Counted from the stretch's first letter, positions 1-13,076 are shown. The stretch is 64,000 nt of DNA from Endomychus coccineus (GCA_958510875.1 OY294067.1:106002010-106066009), one strand, 5' to 3'. Numbers and translations are program-made. The notes: generated by a model from the sequence alone, not told the origin.

Positions 1-402
1 TGAGTCGTGTTTAAAACGGTATGTGGGTTAAACTAGAAAGAACATTTAATGGTAATGGTGAAAAATCGGCTTTAGACGAACATATTTTGAATACAGGTCA
101 CACCATTTCTCAAGAAAGTTAACACAGTACAGACAAACATCTAGGTAATTATGAAAGGATGGAAATGTATGAACGAAATAGCAATTTATTAAATTCCGAT
201 TTATCTCTAGCTGAGGGTAACTTCTTGTTTACATTATTATCCCCAAATAGTATTTAAACAGACATTTTGATTTATAATTTAGTTTCCTCTGATGATGGCT
301 ATCTCGTAGCCGAGAGGTCCTCAGTACCTTAATAGTATTTTTAGAGTTCAAGGGTGATTTTTTTCTATCTATAGTATCTATTTTATGATTCAAAATTAGA
401 TT
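1..402. other. Unassigned sequence at window start
   Basis: AT-rich DNA with no supported gene. A short open stretch of about 43 codons at roughly 124-257 on the + strand (containing the residues LGNYERMEMYERNSNLL) looks protein-like in composition. It has no clear start or splice sites, so I treat it as possible debris of a gene or transposon lying mostly to the left. Confidence 0.3.
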
Positions 403-857
403 CTAACATGTATCATTCCAACAGACTGTGTCGGAATGTATATTCTATCACAACTTTCCACCAAAAAGAAACTGATTACCTACTTCCTTCACTTAGTCCA
501 CGCTTTGTTTGATAACAACCTTCATTTGGTGATCGTTGTTCCGGTTTGCTATGATTACATATTGATTTTCACCTGCCTCGCGTTTATATCGTTCATTCGC
601 TTCAAGTGACTGCTATAGTGATAGACAAGATTAAAGTCTACTAACATGTTTGGAATGACATATATCATTCTAACAGACTGTGTCGGAATGTATATTCTAT
701 CGCAGCTTTTGACTAAACGGTTTAGCTGCTTTCTTGATATAATTAATTATCTTGATCCACGCCTTATTGAATAACAGAGTTTATTTGGCGACTGTTGTTC
801 CGGTTGCTATGGTTACATATTGATTTAATCCGCATCGCGTTTATTTCATTCATTAGA
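403..857. repeat. Diverged tandem duplication, period about 250 bp
   Basis: Two copies of a roughly 200-bp unit lie in tandem, about 403-600 and 650-857. Both contain AACAGACTGTGTCGGAATGT, followed by a stretch with GTTGTTCCGGTT and CTATG-TTACATATTGATTT, and both end in TCGCGTTTAT. The copies differ by substitutions and small indels. No coding capacity is apparent. Confidence 0.7.
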
Positions 858-1378
858 AAGTACCAAGTACCAAAACAATTATTATTATTTCATACAAGCT
901 TGTTAGGGAAAATAACATGTTATGAATGTTATGAATGGTATATTCCACGTTCGCGAACCGTAGTCCTCGCCTTCGGCTCGGGTTACAAAGTTTTCCCCCG
1001 CGTAGAATATAAGCAATACCAAACTTGTTTTAAAATATACTATTCATAAAAATGTTCTCAATAGCATCGAACATGAACCTGTAACAGTAATTAGGGTTAT
1101 ATTTCACGCACAAATCTTTAAAAACCTATCTATCGGTAAGTTTGTAACTTTTAACCCTACAACCGGTGAGTGTCCCAAATTAGTTATTCACATCACTATC
1201 TGAATGTGACATTGCTCTTTAACGATGATACTTTTCAATTATATTAAACAATAGGGAGTATTATAACACAGCTATGTATGTTGAACTCGTAACATTCGTT
1301 TGACTTAGTGTTCAAAATCAACATGAATTTGAGCTCTTCAGTTGCACCAAAATATTCTCGTCAGCTAAGACCTAGGTG

Positions 1379-1682
1379 ATTTTTAGTTTACCCAGAAAGT
1401 GGAGTTCCTATTAATCGTGACGTCGTCGAGAAAACATTGACCGGTTGTGTGCATCTGAACAGTGACAGCAAAACAAACGTGGTCGGAAAAGTTTCTCATA
1501 CGGTACTTCAACACTTTACGACATTAATTTTAAAACAAATTAAGAAAAAATTCAACAAGAAGTTAACTCTTCTCCGCAAGAAGCAGCGAAAGAAGAAATG
1601 TGCATCCGAATCGTTTGAAGATTCCCTTATGGAGGTACCAGCTAAAGTAAATGGAGGTAAACTAACTATCAATATTTCTTAA
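1379..1682 (+). other. Open stretch with a basic C-terminal half; possible exon or relic
   Basis: An uninterrupted frame runs from just after a TGA at about 1374 to TAA at 1680-1682. There is no good ATG. The C-terminal half is very basic (IKKKFNKK, LLRKKQRKKK) and is followed by an acidic/neutral tail. No conserved domain is recognised. It could be the last exon of a gene lying to the left, or chance. Upstream (860-1378) I see nothing that can be named. Confidence 0.2.
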
Positions 1683-2410
1683 ATATAAACATAACTTTAT
1701 TAACGTTATCGGCGGCTTCACATCTGTTTGTGTTATACTTATAGAGTAGGATCTTCATGTGAGACTATATTACTCAGTGTGGTTTATTATTTTGTCATTG
1801 ATCCAGAAAATCCGCTCAAAGTTCTGCTGTTTGAGGCAGTGGCATCACTAGGTGAAATGGCGTAAAATTTCCATAAGAACAAGTGCAGTTGTGCACAATG
1901 TATTGCTATATATTGGTTCCGATGTAGACGAACAAGCAATATTTCCTCAATTCTAAATAGTTTTAAATAACGATGATCAACCAAATAGACCAAATGTTTC
2001 TGTTTTTAAACAGTGTGGTCCGTTATATGTGCAAAATATGGGATTTTTTTTGAACAGTGACACTAACTAAAAACAAACACTGCCAAAAGTACTAAAAAAC
2101 ATGTTGGCTCACAAAAAATGAAGAGATATTTTCTGTGTAAAAAGTATTCAAACAAGGAAAAGAATTGGCGCGCTGATAAGACGCAATTCATTATATTTCT
2201 GGCAGTCGAACGGTACTCGGTAGGTAAGACTCAGATGGGGTCGACGTAAATTGAGTGCGGCATCTATTAATTGCCTTTCTATATGTGGTAAATTCAGCCC
2301 CGGTGTTTTTAAGGTCTACGTAAGCTGAGTTCCAGGTATGTACCTGATTGTCAGGTCAGATAATTAGCATGTAGTACCTACTGCCTAGGCCAACTACCCT
2401 TATGTACGCA
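1683..2410. other. Non-coding AT-rich sequence
   Basis: No gene is supported. Around 2220-2340 there are several short relatives of a CTACGTAA-type motif that also occurs in the short repeats near 3885-3965. Confidence 0.4.
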
Positions 2411-3850
2411 AGTTTTGCACAATAACCAATAATGATTTTTTATTGTACTCCTTAACCTAACCCAACCTACTAACCTAACTTTGTTGATAAATGCAAATAT
2501 TGTAATCGCGCTAATCTTAACACTCATAATAACCAACAATGATTGTTTATTGTACCTCCTTTGCTTCTAACCTAACCTAACCTACCAACCTAACTTTGTT
2601 GATATATATTGCAGATATTGTAATCCCGCTAATCTTAACACTCTCATAATAACCAATAAGATTGTTTATTGTACCCCCTTTGTTTCTAACCTAACCTAGC
2701 CTACTAACCTAACTTTGTTGAGATAGAATGCAAATATTGTAATCGCGCTAAGCTTTACACTCTCATAATAACCAACAACGATTGTTTATTGTACCCCCTT
2801 TGTTTCTAACCTAACCTAACCTACCAACCTTACTTTGTTGATATATATATTGCAGATATTGTAATCATGCTAATCTTAACACTCTCATAATAACCAATAA
2901 GATTGTTCATTGTACCCCCTTTGTTTCTAACCTAGCCTAGCCTACTAACCTAACTTTGTTGAGATAGAATGCAAATATTGTAATCGCGCTAATCTTTACA
3001 CTCTCATAATAACCAACAATCATGGTTTATTGTACCCCCTTTGTTTCCAACCTAACCTAACTTACCAACCTAACTTTGTTGATATATATTGCAGATATTG
3101 TAATCCCGCTAATCTTAACACTCTCATAATAACCAATAAGATTGTTCATTGTACCCCCTTTGTTTCTAACCTAGCCTAGCCTACTAACCTAACTTTGTTG
3201 AGATAGAATGCAAATATTGTAATCGCGCTAATCTTTACACTCTCATAATAACCAACAATCATGGTTTATTGTACCCCCTTTGTTTCCAACCTAACCTAAC
3301 TTACCAACGTAACTTTCTTGATATGTATTGCAGATATTGTAATCCCGCTAATCTTAACACTCTCATAATAACCAATAAGATTGTTCATTGTACCCCCTTT
3401 GTTTCTAACCTATCCTAGCCTACTAACCTAATTATGTTGAGATAGAATGCAAGTATTGTAATCGCTCTAATCTTCAGACTCTCATAATAACCAACAATGT
3501 AGCCCCTTTGTTTCTAACCTAACCTAACCTACCAACCTAACTTTGTTGATATATATATTGCAGATATTGTAATCTCGCTAATCTTAACACTCTCATAATA
3601 ACCAATAAAATTGTTTATTGTACCCCCTTTGTTTCTAACCTAACCTAGCCTACTAACCTAACTTTGTTAAGATAGAATGCAAATATTGTAATCGCGCTAA
3701 TCCTTACACTCATAACAACCAACAATGATTGTTTATTGTACCCCCTTTGTTTCTAACCTATCCTATCCTAACCTAACCTAACTTACTAACCTAAGTTTGT
3801 TAAGATAAAATGCAAATATTGTAATCGCGCTAATCTTAACACTCATTTCT
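2411..3850. repeat. Satellite array, 119-bp monomer carrying CCTAA (TTAGG) tracts
   Basis: About 12 tandem monomers. The CCTAACCTAAC core recurs near 2455, 2570, 2690, 2808, 2930, 3051, 3170, 3290, 3410, 3520, 3642 and 3760, a spacing of 110-122 bp. Two monomer variants alternate (TTGATATATATTGCAGATATTG and TTGAGATAGAATGCAAATATT types), so the higher-order unit is a dimer of about 238 bp. Each monomer also carries an imperfect palindrome (AATAACCAAT, short loop, ATTGTTTATT). CCTAA is the complement of the usual insect telomere unit TTAGG, but the tracts here are only two to four units long inside a longer monomer, so this is an interstitial satellite and not a telomere. Confidence 0.9.
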
Positions 3851-3884
3851 AAGAATATCCTGAGAATTATATTGAAACCCGAAA

Positions 3885-4000
3885 CTCAATTTACATACAT
3901 GATTTTATCAGTGGGACGCAATTTACGTAGTACGATTTTATCAGTGGGACTGAATTTACGTAGGAATATAGAAATGGGATTCAATTAACATTTTTCTCTC
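3885..4000. repeat. Short tandem repeat of about 40 bp
   Basis: The block ATGATTTTATCAGTGGGAC-, followed by AATTTACGTAG, is present twice in close succession (about 3900 and 3930), with a third degenerate copy before 3990. It directly follows the CCTAA satellite. Confidence 0.6.
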
Positions 4001-6239
4001 GGATTGAGCTTTTTTTAAGGGCGTTTACGGGGCTTACTAGGCAGGTGAGGCCTGTTATTTCGATGAAAATAGATCAAAAACAAGATTCTTAAAAAAAATA
4101 ATTTAATAAAACTGATTAACATATTTTTTATGCTTTTGTGAATAAATGTATAATAATAGTTATAAATCTTTATTCAGAGTTTTTTTTTACAATAATTAAA
4201 CACAAAATCTAACAACGATAAAACAAAAATATTCTGGTTTTATAATATACATTCATATAGTAACCAAATCCTTGATATTGTAGACAAGTTGTTATTTTGT
4301 GTTGAGCACGATAATGCAATATTCGTCACAGAGGTTTAATGATAAACCTGTGTGTAACATTGCTAACGAGAAGAGTTCAATACTGTTGTATTAAAATTAT
4401 AAATAAAGTAAAGTGAAGTGAGTGTAATTAATGGAAGAAGATATAAAATTCAAGGTCATAAATTAGTTTAGAGTTTGATTGATTATTGAGGGAAAAGACA
4501 TCCCTTTAGTTTATTTTAATTTTGTTAACAAACTTGTGGTAGCTACAGTTGCCACATATGACTGACAGTGGAAATTTATTGTAGTAATGTAATCGATAAA
4601 GTATTTTTGACCAATTATTTTTTTCTCCTCATGTATAAACATTTTGCTTTAATCTTGTTCTTGTTTGATATAGATGTGAGACTGGTTCTAAACTTGTATT
4701 AATGAACAAATTGAATATCTGGACTTCATTTGGTTATATTGAACAGCGCTTTCAAACATATGCATACATTTTTTCAAGCCCCTTTAAAATGTGCTCAAGT
4801 TAGTTCAGGCAAAATAGGAGGTTTGTTTCTGCAAACAAACTATATCAAAGTGTAGGTTTTGGTATCCAAAAACATATGTCACCAGTCATCTGGTGGTGGG
4901 AAAATTGTTATATTAGATATATATTATATATTTTTATCGAACAGAACATAGCTTACTATGAGTAGAGAATGCTTACGAAAGCTGTTTTCTGTACGATAAA
5001 CGGTTCCGGAGATATTCGCAAAAAACGAATTTTTTTTCAATTTCAACACGCCCCCGTATCTCGAAAATGAAGCCTTCTTCGACCATAGTTTAATATACAA
5101 ACTACTTTTATTTTTTGATAAACTATTGGCTGGTGAAATCTTGATGATATAAACTGGACCAGCCTGTATATATGAATTTTTCTGCTTTTCAACGAAAAAT
5201 TCAATCTCTCTCCAAAACGGTGCACAATAGCGAAAAAAGTTTCGAACAAAAGGTGTTTAGCATTCAATTTTACATAAAATGATCATATTAGAGTATTAAA
5301 TTTTCCACAGATTTTCCACGTAGAAAGGCAAAACCATATTATACATTGTAAAATATCAAAAAGAAATTAAAAATTTCATCTTTTCAATAAAAATATCAGT
5401 TCACAATCAATAATAATCAAAGAAAAAAAACTGATGTTAAACGGAAAAGTGGAAAATTGGTGTAACATTTTTTTTTCAATATAATAATACCTTCAAATAT
5501 ATCAGATTATATGTTTTTGGGATGCTGAATCTGATTCGTTCATTACTGTTTTCAAATATATCATCGGAAAAGGGGAAAATTATGGGGAACTCATTTTTTT
5601 TAAATTCAATAATAGCCTAAAGTATTTCAAATTATATGTTTTTGGGCATGCTAAAACCTCTAGCAGTAATTCTACCATAATGATTGCTGATTCAGTCAGG
5701 ACCTTACCTAGGGGGAGGAGGACTAAGGGGAAATATCCCAACTTTAAATACCAATCAACCAACAACATATTTCGGTCAAATACTGATTTTATTTTCAGCT
5801 GCTATTTCACTTTACTTTTTCATTTTTCATTATTTATTATCTATAAAATGTTCCTGCACCATATAAATTGGGTAAAAAATACAGAAATAACATATTTGGT
5901 AATTCTTAATACGAAATCGATCTTAACTTGTTGGAAATCATTCATAATCACTTATAATATCCCATGTGCAAAATTATATTCTTAAAATATTCGCCATCTC
6001 GAAAACGTTTCCGGATATTAATTTGTGCACTCGGGATATTCGATAAGAGAATTTCACACCGAAAAAAAATTAGCTTAAAATAATTCAATGTGATATTATT
6101 TGATATTTTGTCATGAAAATATGAGACATTACGAAGGAATGCCATAATTTTGTTGTTTTGTTATGTATTGTATCACTTTCAAACTCATTTGTTAAACGTC
6201 AAAAAATATCCACTTTAATTTTCCTTCTCTACCCTAAAA
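4001..6239. other. AT-rich intergenic region with a local duplication
   Basis: No gene is supported; the short open frames here start at non-ATG codons and have no protein character. At 5440-5535 and 5565-5665 there is a tandem duplication marked by GGAAAA-GG-GAAAATT and by TTATATGTTTTTGGG. The stretch 4930-5180 (ending GGACCAGCCTGTATATA) looks like a dispersed repeat, but no matching second end was found. Confidence 0.5.
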
Positions 6240-6439
6240 GAAAAAATTTCCGCTGAAATTTTTTCGTTGGCATGGCAACAAGACAAAATAAAAGTATTTC
6301 ATTGGTCGAAAATTGTCGGTGTGAAATTCTGAACATAATTAAACGTAATTAAAGGAGATGGTAATTTTCAAAGAAAACAAATTGATTACAACAACATATC
6401 GAAATCACGACAATTGTTTCGAACCATTGTCTTTTTCAA

Positions 6440-6511
6440 GTGAGTTTCAGATACTCACTAGTTAAATATATAGTGGTAGCTCTTTTTATTAATACTTCAA
6501 TAGATTTTCAG
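6440..6511 (+). other. Putative 72-bp intron
   Basis: It begins with the strong donor GTGAGT after TTTTTCAA and ends with the acceptor ATTTTCAG before GGGACATC. The length is typical of a small insect intron. The frame of the downstream exon is also open through this intron. Confidence 0.35.
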
Positions 6512-6856
6512 GGGACATCGATTGGAACAGATCCCATACATGAGGATAAGGTGGTTGAAATGAACGATTGTGTTCAGACCAGTTTTGTATCTTACGACCA
6601 CGAATTTGGTGAACTTCAACAATGGTACCGAGTGAATGCCCTATGCAACTATTCATATCAACCAATTCCGGACGTCGATGTTCAGACAACTAACCTTATG
6701 GAGCCACAATCATCTATACAAGAGCAGAATAATCGAAAAGCGTTTCTTTGCAATGTTCCCAACGCAAAACCTTTTATAATATTGATGAAGGACAACGCAG
6801 CTGATATCGATCAAACGAACATCAATCGCCAAGAAAACTTCGTTGGAGAAAACTGA
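6512..6856 (+). CDS. Candidate terminal exon, unknown protein
   Basis: Open frame of 114 codons ending at TGA 6854-6856, starting after a clear TTTTCAG acceptor. The composition is protein-like: Asp/Asn/Gln-rich, with Cys in CVQTSF, ALCNYS and FLCNVP, and a C-terminal DQTNINRQENFVGEN. No known domain is recognised. If spliced at 6439/6512, the upstream frame has no ATG before a stop at 6383-6385, so a further 5' exon would be needed. Alternatively the ATG at about 6357 starts a different short frame. An AATAAA lies at 7160-7165. Assignment as a real gene is tentative. Confidence 0.35.
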   Translation, partial: GTSIGTDPIHEDKVVEMNDCVQTSFVSYDHEFGELQQWYRVNALCNYSYQPIPDVDVQTTNLMEPQSSIQEQNNRKAFLCNVPNAKPFIILMKDNAADIDQTNINRQENFVGEN

Positions 6857-9090
6857 GAAGTTATCTGAAGTCGATATGACAAAGCTCATTTCGTCGACAT
6901 ATATATAAATGTACCATCACAACATTTGTTTCATTTGGTGTCCATTGATTGGAGCAAGATTTGGCTCGGTGATCGTTGGAATTATCGAGAAATAGGTAGG
7001 TAGGTAATGGTACAAATGCGTTAATTTTAGTAAGCAATTTCCGCAGTTCTAATTTGTATTTCTGTGATATACACCAACCTACATATTTTCGACTGTGTTG
7101 TGATAGAAATGTGAAGGAATTGTTCCTAAATTCGTAATATCAAAAGGTCTATTTTATTTAATAAACGAAATATTTCATATCTTGTATGTATATTAATAAG
7201 ATTTATTAATTTTAAATGAATTATATATTTTTATTCTAATTTTCTTTTCCTCCGGCTAGCTCTTTATTGATTTTTATTTTACTTTGATTGAATTGATATT
7301 ATTATTATATTATATGGAATGAAATAAAAACTTTATTTAAAATGTTAAAACTTTCATAATCTATTTATTTATGAACCCTGTATCTTATTATGTTTACAAA
7401 TTAACTTTATGCTACCAAAATCTTCTATGCTTACAAATTTCTATTTTATGCTTAAAAAAAACTCTCTATGTTTCAAGTTAACCTCAATTTCCTTAATTCA
7501 ATACACAACTACAATAAAAAATTTCTAATTCAGATGCTCCTACACAATGATGAAATTTTTTAATGGACTCACTTGTTATATCGTACAAATATTGGAATAA
7601 ATGTTAGTAATATTTCGTTGGTTTTAATATCTTCTTATTTTACTTGATAATTCACATTAAACACATTCACTCTGCTTTAAACTATGTGCACAGGTGACAC
7701 TGATGTTTTGTTGATAATTGTTTCATTCTTTTTTAAGATATAAAACTTTGTTGTTTATTACAAACTGGAACTGCAATTCGGGATTTGGTTTCTCTCCGAT
7801 GCCACTTAATTAAATACCTTTGGTTATGTTAACCATTACTGACGTTGAAATGGAAGATTTACGAATACTATTTGTTGCCTCATAGGAAGTAGTAATAAAC
7901 TTTGGTTATGTTAACTTTGAGGAGCTGCAGAGACCCTTTTAGTGCTCCGATGTTACTACAAACTTTGGTTATGTAATACTAAATGAGTCGCACCAGAAGC
8001 ACAGTTTCTTTCTAGGTGTTGATGCAAACTAAGGTTATGTTAGAATTTTGACTAATTAAGTTGCCAGAGAAGCACAGTCTCTGCTTAGATATTATTGCAA
8101 ACTGAACTAGCTTTCCTTTGATTTGCCTTTTATAGGTCCCACCTAAAAGAAGCTTGTTTTATAATTTCCAACCAATGAGGTAATTCTTCTGGATATCTAG
8201 TTAGCTATTTCCATTGTTGAGACTGATAGTTCTTTACCATTATTGTAAATTGATCAATAGGAATTTAGTATTTTGAAATTTTTGATATATTGAAGATTTT
8301 CAAATTGATTAAAGTTATTGTTCATTATACTATTTGAATTCATGTTACCAACATTTTTTCCCATATTTTGATATATAATAACCTATGATCAGGTTCCAAT
8401 TAACTTAATAGTTCTGATTATTATGTCTATTTCGACAGTTGTCATTGCTTAAATTTAAGACATGATTTTAAATATAAATAAAACTTATACAACTTTGTAG
8501 AACTAAAATGTCTTAATACTATTACATTCTTAATCTATTCTAATAGTTTGCTATCTTCAGATAGTCTTTAAATCATTTTAATTATGATTTTCCCCTTTCG
8601 TAGCACTGTACGTTTATCCACTTTTCACTGTTTCTTCTTTACACTCCTATAAACTACTTTACATTTTGGTTTTTATTATAATACAATCTTCAATATCTTA
8701 TTCTACTTATATATTTAACATTAAATAATCTTTTTAATTCCATATTATATATACTTTTCAAACTTTTCTATTTTTAATGTCGCGGTAAATCCTAATTCTA
8801 CCATTTTATTTTATATCGGAAATGAAATCATAACAATATGTTGTCCAGTCTAATATGAATTCCAAATACTGATCTTGTCTTCCGTGCAATCATCTTCTCA
8901 AACATCATTATATTATGTTATTTCCTAGAGTGGAAACCGGTATCACAGAGAAGGTATACTCATCTCAGGGTTGAATTCAATTCTCCGTTTGTCTGTGCCA
9001 TCTCACTGATGTTTTCATATAAAATGAATTTGGAGAGGATTTTAATGGAACTTATTGTTTCTCTCAGTTTTCTTGAAGGAGCGTGTGTTT
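6857..9090. other. AT-rich non-coding region
   Basis: No gene is supported on either strand across this 2.2 kb. The only structure seen is the diverged tandem repeat described separately at 7815-8100. Confidence 0.5.
7815..8100. repeat. Diverged tandem repeat with CTTTGGTTATGTTA motif
   Basis: The motif ACTTTGGTTATGTTA or close variants occurs near 7818, 7900, 7962 and 8027, a spacing of about 60-80 bp. AGAAGCACAGT-TCT is shared by the last two units. Four degenerate copies. Confidence 0.6.
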
Positions 9091-9094
9091 TGAA

Positions 9095-11035
9095 TCTGAT
9101 GATCCAACGCAATGTGCCTCAGAGACCTCGGATATTATGAGGCCAGCAATGGAAACTTACATACTCCATACCAACAAATCAACGTCACCTGATGAGCGAA
9201 GTATAAATTTGTTCCAGGGCTGACCAGAACGGAATTTGTTGAAGCTAGAAATATCTGCAATGGAACAATAAACGCTTCATAAGAGGCATATAGTGCCAAA
9301 ATAATATTGAAACTTATCGAGCTCCTGCTCGTTTTGGACTTTCGCCAAAGCAATTGGTACAAATTTTATTTCCAGTTCATTCCCTCACCTAACCAAAGAT
9401 GATAAGCACACTAGCTACTACAGCACAAGGAAAACCCAATCTTTTTTTGAAATGTTTGCAGCAAAACAAACTTTGGAGCTAGAAGGGAAGGACCCTCCTA
9501 ATATTGCTGCCATCGATACCCATTTGCCTGAAATTATTTCACGTCAGCGCACAATTAAAGGCATTCTCTGCTTCACCTCAATACCAAAAAGCTGGCCAGA
9601 CGGAATTCCACCTGCCGTTCTCAAGAAATGTGTGCCTACATTACCACCAGTTTTCTGCAGGTTGTTTGCCCTTTCAAACAAACTTTGTGTGTTTCCTTCC
9701 AGGAGACAGCTAGATATCAACCAATTCCAAAAAGGAAAGAAGACGTAATAATTATAGACCGATTGTACTATTATCTATGATCCCTATAGAGATGGAGAAA
9801 GCAATCAAGATCGAATATTTAGAGATCTCTAAAATCATGGATGACCTGCAATATTACTTTCATCAGCGGATATCAACAGGAAACCTGCTTGCCTACGTAA
9901 TCCATGTATGGCAGAAGTCAATTGGAAAATATGGGGAATCTCTAGCTGTAGCATTGGATATATCCAAAGCATTTGACCGAGTCTGGCACCAAAACCTTTT
10001 TGGAAAACTTCCGTCATATGGTTTACCGCTTCAACTGTGTCGCTTACTATCAAGTTTTCTCTCGGATAGAATCACTCCATATGGTGGTTGACGGCGTATC
10101 GTCCGTTGTAATCACTGTCAACGCTGGTATTCCGCAGGGCTATATTTTGGAACCAACTTTGTTTCTGTTCCATATCAACGATCTGTTGGAAGTATCCACA
10201 TCATTGCATACCGCTTTGTCATCTAGAGCCTATTCTATCCAATGAAGCCAGACGCGCGAGACAGACAATTTGGAAGTGATTTTGAAATGGGGATCTGATG
10301 ACCTAGTAGAATTTAATGTAACCAAAACTCAAGCTTGAATCTTCTTCAGGAAGGTGAATCCCTAATATGATGATAAGAGGTACAACAATTCCTATGAAGT
10401 CTTCCATATCCATGCTCGGGATCACCACCAATAGCACCACTCATGGGATGATCATTGCAAAAACCGCTCCACAAGAACTTGGTTTTCTATTCCGTGCTGA
10501 GAGATACTTTACATCCCAGCAGCTCCTCATAATCTACAAAGCACAGATACGACCTGACCTGGAGTACTGTCCACATGTTTGGGGTTCGACTCCCAAATAC
10601 ACGCTGAAGATCTTGGATTATATCCAGAAGAGAGCTATTCGTCGATTGATGATGTCACACTAACGAATTCATTGATCTCTCTTGAACATCGTAGAAAGGT
10701 GGGCGATCTCTGCCTTTTCTATAGATATTTCCAAGGCCGTTATTGATCAAAAATCTCGTCTGTTGTTCCACCACGAGAGATTCCAGATAGGCGGACTAGA
10801 CGAGCTCAAGTTTCTATGTCATGCTCGAGACCTGCCGAATTTCTTCCTATCACTTCATTTTACTATCGAACGGCAAAATTGTGGAAGTATTTGCCTAGTG
10901 AGGTTTTCCCTAACCTTCGAACCTTCAAGAAAAATTCGAATGCCTATCTCCTCACCCAACATTTCACCGCTGGCTCACATGATGTTCATCGAACATTATA
11001 GGTTTTTCTCTCTTGTAGTCAAAGTAGAGTAAAAA
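9095..11035 (+). pseudogene. Jockey-type LINE reverse transcriptase, decayed (family 1, copy A)
   Basis: Consecutive frames carry the order of a Jockey-clade polymerase. First comes the linker after the endonuclease (DDPTQCASETSDIMRPAMETYIP near 9100-9170). The RT follows: ANxLxxxGKxPP-like block near 9470, WPDGIPPAVLKKC near 9595, a region ending in GKLPSYGLP, and the palm motif AVALDISKAFDRVWHQ near 9950. NAGIPQGYIL is near 10120 and LFLFHINDLLE near 10170. The FADD catalytic box seen in the copy at 62.8 kb is missing here: the sequence jumps from the NDLL block to the residues after the box. The C-terminal RT/thumb (LLIIYKAQIRPDLEYCPHVWG near 10530) and tail follow in other frames. Frameshifts and stops make it inactive. 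It would normally copy and insert its own mRNA by target-primed reverse transcription. Confidence 0.85.
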
Positions 11036-13076
11036 ACAAATAGCTTGTAAGAATGAACCCGTCACCCGTAGGTATGCTCAATTCCAATTATGAGTCCTAC
11101 ATCTTATGATTGGTTAATGTTTCAAGAACACAAGCGTATCTACATAGGCTATGATAGCTGTTACATCTTTGATGCTTTTGATGTCATACATTGCTATAAC
11201 TGAAGTGGTTTTGGTAACGGCTCTACTTCCCGTGAGAGTTCCAAACAATGCCCGAAATGTTCCTGTAATCACGATCTAATGGATTCAGTATCTAACTTTA
11301 ATCAATGCACAAACTGTAAACAGTCTATTGTCTATTGGTATGCAAGATATATCTATTTATTAATCATTCAATGTGGTATAGTGTCTGTCTACAAAAACAG
11401 ATTGAAGCAATTTACGGATTTAGTGGGTCTGTTGTAGCAATTATCTAGTACAAATGACTCATGTGGTCGTAATTGGGTACGTAAGGATCCATCCATACAT
11501 CAGTAACAAAACTTCTCTCTAACAATGTTAAGGTCTTTCTAGTTCAGCTGCCTGGAACTATAAGTTTGTGACGGTACTGATCCAACTCGACTAGAAAAAC
11601 CTTATCATTACTATCTGGCATAATCTAACACGAGATAAATGAGTATAATATTCATATGTTAATTTCTTCCTAATTATCTTGCATTGGTCTGGTTTCGTGT
11701 CGCCATCTGGCGCAACTTTTCTAAAGTTCGAGAAATTTATCAGTCAATATTGTACATTGTTTGATATGTTAGTGGGACATCTTATTCGTAGATGGCGAGA
11801 GATGTTTTGTTCTTTTTACAATGTTGTGGCCGGTGACTACCTTCAACAGAGATTGTTTTGCAAAATTTCTCGTTCCACCGATGAGCTCTATGAGAAGAGC
11901 GGAGTAGCTGTCTGGAACTATAAGTTTGTGTCGTTATTGATCGATCCGGAATACATGAAATTCTTATGATGAAATTCATTATAACTTGAAATTGTGAACA
12001 AATCTCCGTACGCTGTTCCAAACCCAAATAGCCAAAGTATTTCTCTGTAATTCGATTCAAGGTTTTTATCTATAGGCCCAAAATTCGGCCCTTTAGTGGC
12101 TCAAACACGTGTATTAGGATAGCTTCATTTCTATCCAACGTAAATCAATCTGCTTAGACCTAAAATACTCGCTATCAAAACCTCTAATAGAATGTAGAAT
12201 TTGGGTTCCGTAAAAAATTTCTAACCTCAAAAAGTTTGGATTTTTCGTTGGTCCAAAATTTTCAAAATAGCGCTAAAGTTATGTTTCCAGAGCAAAATAC
12301 TTGAATTTTGGATGTTATATACAGAATGATGAAATCTTTCGAATAATATTGGTTTAAGATTGATAACATTAGTATTCCGTCTGAAATTCGCATATTACGG
12401 ATTTTTCAAAATGGCCGACTGTCAAATAGGTCAAAATACCAAAAATCAAATTGAAGAAGAATAAAAATACCATCTTTTCACCGAAACAGAATATGAAAAA
12501 TTAAAAACTCTTTGACATATACTCAATTTTTCAATGGGCCAAAAAACACACTATCTTGGGCCCACGACCTCATATCGACTTGAGACTAGAGCCAAAAGTT
12601 GCGTATTAGTTTTCCAACAACTTTTGTGCGAAACATTTTTTCATAAAACCCACAGTTTTGTCTCAAAACGCAAAAAATCGAAAAATGGCTATTTTAGGGT
12701 CCAAAACAATGACCATAGTTTTTCGAGCACAAGGTTAATCCAAATTTAATCTACACCATCGTGTTCAGCGTGTCAAAATACATCAGAACTCGCGGAAATT
12801 CGGACATAAAAATTCCTTAAATGACTGGACTACTTGGTTCACGATTAACATGATAAGGAACATAAAACTAAAAGATAAATTATTGACGTAAATACAGAAA
12901 AGATACCAAACTTTATGATTATAGTGCATTCAAAACCCGGCAATCAAAACCGATATTACCTCTTCATTTAGGCTCTACATGTGAAAAATAGAAAATAACA
13001 TAAAATTTGATTCCAAAGCTTCATGGTCATTTTTTTATACCTACATAAAAGCAGTTCTATTCCTGAACACATTCAA
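11036..13076. other. Repeat-derived sequence without a supported gene
   Basis: A segment with CTGGAACTATAAGTTTGTG is duplicated near 11549 and 11912. A frame near 11225-11350 encodes CPKCSCNHD followed after 15 residues by CTNCK, a CxxC-x(20)-CxxC pattern that may be a zinc-binding relic. Near 12755 a copy of the motif shared by several repeats of this window (GCTGAACACGA on the - strand) occurs. The open frames are short and lack conserved motifs. Confidence 0.4.

Noticed and set aside
2411..3850. CRISPR-like regular array
   Set aside because: Whole monomers repeat, with no unique spacers, in a eukaryotic context; it is a satellite.
2411..3850. True telomere
   Set aside because: The CCTAA tracts are only 2-4 units, embedded in a 119-bp monomer, and ordinary DNA lies on both sides.
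9135..9362. 75-codon - strand frame
   Set aside because: Antisense of the LINE linker region, which matches copy C at 63.7-63.9 kb on its coding strand.
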